Source: Quillaja saponaria
Lineage: Eukaryota > Streptophyta > Magnoliopsida > Fabales > Quillajaceae
Length of the DNA: 64,000 bases
NCBI GenBank assembly: GCA_029379385.1
Contig: CM055607.1
Location: 12,958,001 to 13,022,000, forward strand
Reading direction: 5' to 3'
Part shown: piece after piece, positions 57,909 through 64,000 of the stretch
Numbering within the stretch: position 1 is the stretch's first letter
Layout: every line of letters starts with the position of its first letter
The notes under the pieces: model-generated
Told to the model about the DNA's origin: nothing
The model's input: the letters and a program-made list of their open reading frames with translations, nothing else
Database searches by the model: none
Position numbers and translations under genes: made by a program

Positions 57909-60900
57909 TTAATGTATTGTTGTTCCCTTTTCAATGCTTTGTGATTTTGATGATGATGAAATGGAATAATGTAATCCAGATGTAGGTGATCTAGGAGGAG
58001 ATGAAAGGAATGGCATCGGTGGAAGTTGCAAGGACTGAAGGCTGCCTTCTAGCATTTCTACTACCTTACTCATTGTTGGTCGTTCTGATGGATTGGTCTG
58101 AATGCACCATAAACTTACTAAAATTATCTTCCTTGAAATTTCTTCATCCTCTTCCGTTATAACCCCATCAAGCCTTATTTCCTTTCCTACTTCAAGACGC
58201 TTATAAATGTAGTGTGGAAAATATGCTTCACTGGTGGCATCAGAAATTCTAACATTAGTGTCCTTTCTTATCCCAACCATTTCACAGATCATCATTCCGT
58301 AGCTATACACATCGGACTTGTATGATACTTTTCCAAAGTTTCTGCAGAAAACTTCAGGAGCAATATATCCAATGGTTCCTCTAGTACCAATAATTGATAC
58401 AGCACTGTCATCCCTTTTGCATAGCTTGGCAAGGCCAAAATCAGAAATTTTGGGACAAAAGTTCTCATCTAGAAGAATGTTGTGAGGTTTTATGTCAAAA
58501 TGCAATATCCTTGTGCTACAACCACGGTGCAAGTACTCTAGTCCTCGAGCAATGCCAGTTACAATTTCATATAAGGTCTTCCATTCCAGACGATCTGAAG
58601 GTCCTTTGTTATATATGAACTTATCCAGAGACCCATTGGACATGAATTCATATATCAGTGCTCTTTTCTTCTTCCCATGGTAAGAGAAACCAAGGAGACT
58701 GACTACATTGACATGGGATGTTCTGCTAATGCTTGCAACTTCATTCATAAATTCATCTCCATTTTCCTTGGATTCTCTTAGGACCTTAACAGCCACAAGA
58801 CGACCATCTTCTAGCTGTCCTTGGTATACAGCACCATACCCTCCTTGGCCAACTTTATCGGCAAATGCTTTCGTCATTTTCTTAACATCTGAGTAAGTAT
58901 ACCTCTTTGTAACCAGTAGTTCCTGATTCCTTATAAATTCTTCGACATGCTGATCAATCTCTCTTAGTCTTACCTTTCTCAGAAACATCTTACAGATGAA
59001 TACAATGACAATTATTGTGAAGATCAGCACAAAGGAAAAGACTGCATTGAGGGGATTAGCTAGGTCAGAGGTCTGTCATGCAAATAAAGAAGTTGAAGTT
59101 GGTAGGAGTAAGGACTTGTAAATTATATACTTCTACTCATCGTCAGAAAAAAAAATTGTCTGAAGAGTACTTTACCTAATGAAAATTTCGCATTCCGAAA
59201 ATTCACCAAGGGGGATGATCCTGCATAAAAGAAAAAAAAGAATAAGAAACATAGGGCTTAGATTTCACATACAATGCCTGCTTTTCATCTAAACTTAAAA
59301 ACTCTTAGCTGTATTGTATCAAAACATTTCGTAGTACCATTATAGGAATATCCTCAAATCATATTTTGTCCATCTTTGGCTTGAAATCACTGAATTGTTC
59401 ATTTGCATTTACTATGTATTGCAAATGAAGAAAACTATGCATACAGACCCAGCTGGAGGCTGGCATGAACATGCAGCTGTATTAGGGCCATCATAGCAAA
59501 AACAAACAAATTGTTCCCCATTTCGTTTATATCCACACACATCTCCAGATTGAAGGCATGCGATTCACCCGTTGTTATTATTCACAATCCATTACAATTC
59601 ACGGAGTAGCACCATCTCATGAACCCCACTAGCATATTTGAACAGATTGGTATCAGATATCATGTTTCGGTAACTGCTAAGACAGATAGTTTCCCACTAA
59701 TCATCTCTAGCAACTGTTAAGAGTCTGTCGGTCATAGTTAAAATCAAGAATTCTATATGTGACAGATTCCATGGTGATCTTTAGGATGTTATCTTGGCAT
59801 TCCAGCTCGAACGCGGGTTCACCACAATAGTCTTCTCTTTTTCCTCCAGAAAAGGGGTATGTGATATTTGTAATTACTCCACAGTTAAAATCTTGACCAC
59901 AGTTTACATACTGGGAATCATCCATACAAAAGGAAGTTGGGATATTCATGGAGATGAAGATAGTGGTCAAAAGAAAGAAAATTGAGGATTGACTAAGAAT
60001 AGGTTGCATTTTTAGACATGCTTAGCATAGAAAGAGTTAGTTGCATTTTTCATTTTCTTATTTTACTAAAGTGCACAAGCATATCACTATGTATTCATTC
60101 ATTCATCCATCATCAGTAGTATTTAAGAGTATGTTGGTTGGAGTTCAGATGAACAATTCTGTGGTCTTTGGAATGTTATATACAACAATGTTCTCGTTTT
60201 CCTCCAGAAAAAGGTTATGAGAAGCTTCTGATGCCTTGGCAGTTATTTTAAAACTTAAAAGCTTGGCCACATTTGACATAATCCCCACAGAAGGATATTG
60301 GGATGTTAATAGACACAAGAAAAATGATCAAAAGAAAGAAGTTGAAGGATTGACAAAGCAACAGCCTTCATTTCTGGCAAAAGGAGGAATTCAGAATCAT
60401 GAATTGGCAGATGTACAACTGAGTCCTGCTTTTTTTCATTTTTGTTGCTGAGCAAAATCATGTCCAAATTGTGGGATCGCCAGCCAGGGATGGGTAATCT
60501 CATTCTTTGGTTTCTATGAACTAGTCATCAGTCTATCACTTGAACATATATATAAACACGTTTTATGTTCTCTTTTGATGTGGAACTACATTAAATAAGT
60601 TATCAACATTGTGACTTTTCCTCCTTCAAGACTTGCTAATATACTTTATTGGCTTTACATATATAATCTTTGAATATTCCAACACCCTTCTTGGTGAATT
60701 TTGAATAAGAGGTCCTTGGAAATATTCGTGAAAAGATCCTTTGGAATTTTGGGTAGTTTTAACTTTTAAGCCAATGGCAGTATTGCTTAAGGTTACAGGT
60801 TACTTAAAAAAAGATTATTTACTATTTGGTTTAGTCAGAAGTTACGTCACACATAACCAGAATTCTACTGGGTCTGTTTTTAAAATAACTGGTATGTTAC

Positions 60901-62054
60901 TGGAGATGTTAAAAGACAGAGTCAACTGATAAGGACTGTGAAAGGATAATACTAAGTTTAGCTTTTTCCTTCTGTTTTTTAACTTAATTAAATTCGCACG
61001 TCCATGGTGTTGATGTGTAATCCATTAAATTAGGCATATATTATATGGAAGCTGGTGGACATGTCTGGTTCAACCATTAAATTAGGCAAATATTCCAAGT
61101 TACTGTGTGATTTGAAGTTTGACAAAGAATATCAACAATCCTAGCAATATGGTTACAGCTAGAATACTTGTTTAATTGGATTTTTCTCCATATACTATTT
61201 GTGCCCCAACCACATCAGAACCAAAAAAGAAAGAAATAGTTTATAAAGAAAACAGCTTGGTACTGAAAAATTATCTACTTACCTGAAGGTGAACACGTTC
61301 TGGAACCTGAAGACTGATCTTTGCAATAGCAAGTTGTTTGATTCGAACTTGAGTCATAACCACAAGCTCCATTTGATCCCATGCATTCATTACATTCTTC
61401 ACTACCCACTTTCCGTTTAACATTAAATCCTCTTCTGAGAGCCTCTTCCACTTTGGAAAAATTGGTGAAATCTTGGGAACTAGTCACAATTGGAAGAATT
61501 GGCACGACCACTTTTTTGGAACATAAATAAGGAGTAGCTGCACTTTCATCCAACGCTGCATAAGCATCTCTGTTAGTAGTCCCATCTATGGTACAACTAA
61601 AATGTCCAGGGATGGTTGTTCCCAAAAACGAATTGGCTGGACAACCATAGTGCAAAATGAGATTCCTGTAATCTGGTCCATAATCAAAGAGTTCATCATC
61701 AAGTGTAGTACTACTCGATACCTCACTTGGACATGTTCCATTCAAGTAGTCTTCTCTTGCAATTCTTAGAGTTTGAGTGCCGGAATTCAAACTCAAGACG
61801 CGGTACTTGATGTTCATGATCTCCATGGTGGTGTTGCTTCCACTGCAGTTCAGAAGTAGTTTAGGGTGACCACAACTTTCTGGCCGGTAGTCTCCCCAAA
61901 AAGGAAAACCAGCCGTGATTGTCCCGCACTTAAATTGTTTGTTGCAAGCTGTGTAATCCTCCAAAGAACCTAAACATGGAGGAATCTCAAAGAGAATAAT
62001 CAAGCATGCCAAGGAAACAAGAAACGAAGAATGGTAATGAAGTTGGGAAACCAT
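57909..62054 (-). CDS. LRK10L-type receptor-like protein kinase (intact)
   Basis: Exons at 62054-61283, 59220-59176 and 59041-57909 give a continuous 649-codon frame. Residues 1-30 are a signal peptide (LVSLACLIILFEIPPCLGS). About 37-105 form the cysteine-rich GUB_WAK_bind domain (FKCGTI, FPFWGDYRPESCGHP, REDYLNGTCPSE). About 170-257 form the WAK-associated domain ending CGYDSSSNQTTCYCKDQ. The membrane helix is at about 273-292. The kinase has GQGGYG (337-342), Lys358 in VAVK, Glu373, HFDIKPHN (non-RD, Asp455), DFG (473-475) and APE (500-502). Proteins of this family sit in the plasma membrane and bind or sense cell-wall or pathogen signals; the ligand here is unknown. The exon-3 acceptor could also be 18 bp upstream, keeping the frame. 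Intron 1 is 2.06 kb and contains two ectodomain relics. Confidence 0.88.
59450..60009 (-). pseudogene. LRK10L ectodomain relic 1 in intron 1 of gene B
   Basis: The minus strand from 60009 encodes a signal peptide-like start (MQPILSQSSIFFLLTTIF) and a GUB_WAK_bind start with YVNCGQDFNCGVITNITYPF, GKREDYCGEPAFEL and YDRQTL, then a stop at 59707. Further on, 59580-59450 still reads SGDVCGYKRNGEQFVCFCYD and CSCQPPAG, the WAK-associated end. The middle is collapsed and broken. It is a different subtype from the MVSQLHYHSSF exons, so not a recent copy of them. Confidence 0.75.
60115..60385 (-). pseudogene. LRK10L ectodomain relic 2 in intron 1 of gene B
   Basis: Broken minus-strand frames give FFLLIIFLVSINIPISFC, DYVKCGQAFKF and PFSGGKRE, closely resembling the start of relic 1 (ISMNIPTSFC, YVNCGQDFNCG, PFSGGKRE). 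Several stops and shifts; only the first third of the domain is present. Confidence 0.65.
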
Positions 62055-62205
62055 TTTTGGTGCAGAGAAATGTTGTTTGTGGCTAGAAGCCTAGAAATGA
62101 ATTCTTGCAAGTGAGGTAAGCAATTTAACTTGTGGTAAAAGTTTGATGTTTAGTTGACTTGACTAAAATTTTTGATTGAAAATTAAGAATAAAACATTTC
62201 TCCCG

Positions 62206-62213
62206 TTATATAA
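62206..62213 (-). promoter_or_regulatory. putative TATA box of LRK10L gene B
   Basis: The minus strand reads TATATAAC about 155 bp before the ATG at 62054. The segment carrying it (about 58 bp) is missing upstream of broken copy A. Confidence 0.4.
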
Positions 62214-62289
62214 TCAGTTCTAGATGTGGAATATTTGTCTTTCTCCCACGCAATGCACACTAAATTAAGAGGAACAAAAATAATCAAAG

Positions 62290-63167
62290 GAAAGAATAGA
62301 AATCAAATGGTTAGAGGAAATCTCTGGACACTACGTGTCAATGTCGTGTGCCTGTGGAAAGCAATTGTTGATTCCACTAGTTTGATTAATTCTTATCTCA
62401 GTATATATAATACCATGCAAGTGTAAGAAAAGCAAACTATGACGAGAAAGAAGATTATAATATTGGAAAAAATAAATATGTGAAATGAGCTTCTAGAGGA
62501 TTTTGAGTTGAAAGTAATGAAGTTTTTCACATTAGTATCACATTAGTATTTCCAAAATACAAACTAGCTTGATTATGTCATGACTCGGAATTATTTAAAC
62601 AACCAACTCCTTTTTCTTTCAACAGATATTAGCCACAAAATCTTGTTACTCAAAATAATAATAATTTATTCAACGAATAATTTCATTTTTCTGTAGAGAT
62701 TTAGAAACAGAGAGATTGAGTACATCCGGTTTAAAAAAAAAACTTGTGACTCCTCGGATTATTAACGATAATTGTAGAATAACTCCCTACATTTGATGTA
62801 GGACAGGTATAGAGATTGGAGAGTTTGAGAGATTTGAGAAAATCTAATTTATTCTACTCCTATTCCTAAGAAAAAAAAATAGTAATATCTCAATAAGGTA
62901 ATTTACATGTTTGAACTATCAGGGTTTTGAAAATCGAATCGAAGCAGGAAAACCATGCTTTAATTTGTGTGCATAATTTAGCTATGATCAGAAACTACTG
63001 ACTGGACCAAGAAAGTTAGAATCGCATATGCTTACAAGTTAGTCAAAAAAGAATATACAATCCTGGCAATGTAAAATTAAAATGAAAGAATAAAATAGAA
63101 GAAAGAAAGCAGCTCATAAACAAACCAGATGTTTATTATTAGTACTTAAAAAATCACTGGCACGTAC
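62290..63167. other. intergenic DNA between LRK10L gene B and ectodomain exon C
   Basis: 62290-62600 matches the 5' flank of copy A (about 52570-52860). The rest is AT-rich without a recognised gene. No kinase exon lies between exon C and gene B. Confidence 0.45.
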
Positions 63168-63929
63168 CTGAAGGTGATCATGTTTTGGACCCTGAAGACT
63201 GATCTTTGCAATAGCAAGTTGTTCGATTCGAACTTGAGTCATAACCACAAGCTCCATTTAATCCCATGCATTCATTACATTCTTCACTACCCACTTTCCA
63301 TTTAACATCAAATCCTCTTCTGAGAGCCTCTTCCACTTTGGAAAAATTGGTGAAATCTTGGGAACTAGTCACAATTGGAAGAATTGGCACGACCACTTTT
63401 TTGGAACATAAATAAAAAGTAGCTGCACTTTCATCCAACGCTGCATAAGCATCTCTGTTAGTAGTCCCATCTATGGTACAACTAAAATGTCCAGGGATGG
63501 CTCCCAAAAAAGAATTGGCTGGACAACCATAGTGCAAATTGAGATTCCTGTAATCTGGTCCATAATCAAAGAGTTCATCATCAAGTGTAGTACTACTCGA
63601 TACTTCACTTGGACATGTTCCATTCAAGTAGTCTTCTCTTGCAATTCTTAGAGTTTGAGTGCCAGAATTCAAACTCAAGACACGGTACTTGATGTTCATA
63701 ATCTCCATGGTGGTGTTGCTTCCACTGCAGTTCAGAAGCAGTTTAGGGAACTTTCTGGCCTGTAGTCTCCCCAAAAAGGAAAACCAGCCGTGATTGTCCC
63801 GCACTTAAATTGTTTGTTGCAAGCTGTGTAATCCTCCAAAGAACCTAAACATGGAGGAATCTCAAAGAGAATAATCAAGCATGCTAAGGAAACAAGAAAT
63901 GAAGAATGGTAGTGAAGTTGGGAAACCAT
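63168..63929 (-). pseudogene. LRK10L ectodomain exon, copy C, broken and without its own kinase
   Basis: The exon starts with the same MVSQLHYHSSFLVSLACLI signal peptide as gene B and ends at a GTACGT donor at 63168 in the same phase. A 7-bp loss near 63749 (GTTTAGGGAACTTTC against GTTTAGGGTGACCACAACTTTC, plus-strand view) shifts the frame after DYRPES. A TGT-to-TGA change at 63178-63180 stops the original frame five codons before the donor. Apart from these, it is very close to gene B over the WAK-associated part. The next sequences downstream on its strand are gene B's own first exon and kinase. Confidence 0.85.
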
Positions 63930-64000
63930 TTTTGGTGCAGAGAAATGTAGTGTGTTTGTAGCTAAAGCCTAGGAATGAATTCTTGCAATTTAACTTGTGG
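63930..64000. other. 5' flank of ectodomain exon C, cut by the window end
   Basis: TTTTTGGTGCAGAGAAATG stands immediately upstream of the ATG, as in the flanks of copies A and B. The promoter lies beyond the window. Confidence 0.5.

Larger units (their letters stand above)
57800..62600 (-). repeat. LRK10L duplication unit B
   Basis: Counterpart of 49440-52860. It contains 1.65 kb (59300-60950) absent from unit A, in which two older ectodomain relics lie. Confidence 0.85.

Noticed and set aside
1..64000. tRNA, rRNA, prokaryotic operons or organelle DNA inserts
   Set aside because: Scanning by eye found no cloverleaf with conserved T-loop, no rRNA core and no organelle gene; a tRNAscan or BLAST run would be decisive.

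Overview
This window is nuclear DNA of a flowering plant, most likely a eudicot. It is AT-rich, its genes have GT-AG introns, it carries plant-type LTR retrotransposons and MITEs, and its recognisable genes are plant families: a Delta7-sterol C5-desaturase (STE1/DWF7), LRK10L-type receptor kinases, a CRM-domain organelle splicing factor and a GDSL esterase/lipase. No rRNA, tRNA, prokaryotic operon or CRISPR array was seen.

Layout. 1-8 kb is a nest of LTR elements on the minus strand. A decayed gypsy element with LTRs at about 273-637 and 3463-7867 has a 1.56-kb dispersed repeat inside it and a copia element (3774-7796, 5-bp target duplication CTACT) inserted in its right LTR. 8-18 kb is mostly non-coding, with a small cysteine-rich ORF, a MULE zinc-knuckle relic, a second copy of the dispersed repeat and two adjacent MITEs. 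18.3-27.5 kb holds a FAR1-domain relic, a truncated Tekay-like gypsy pol (minus strand) with its long 5' LTR, and a gag-only LTR element (23859-27513, target duplication CCTAA) lying in that LTR.

28.5-41.5 kb is a tandem duplication of a sterol C5-desaturase gene. The second copy (37851-41327) is intact with 276 codons and all histidine boxes. The first copy (30963-33636) keeps all exons and splice sites but has a 2-bp deletion that stops translation before the first histidine box. Its upstream region also carries a 1.3-kb fold-back element whose empty site is preserved beside the other copy.

42-47 kb is non-coding, with a recent 766-bp tandem duplication and a hAT-like MITE. 47.4-49.2 kb is a decayed CRM-domain gene split by a solo LTR.

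49.4-64 kb is a cluster of LRK10L receptor-kinase sequences on the minus strand. One gene is intact (57909-62054, 649 codons). One full-length copy is broken (49587-52384). One ectodomain exon stands alone and is broken (63168-63929). Two older ectodomain relics lie in the first intron of the intact gene. A gypsy integrase relic, a CACTA-type end, a four-unit tandem array and a truncated GDSL lipase fragment separate the two main copies.

Only the second C5-desaturase and the second LRK10L kinase look like working genes. In both duplicated loci one copy is kept and the other decays. No clearly new biological system was recognised. The most unusual arrangement is the series of ectodomain exons, three of them with same-phase donors, that have only two TM-kinase exons between them.
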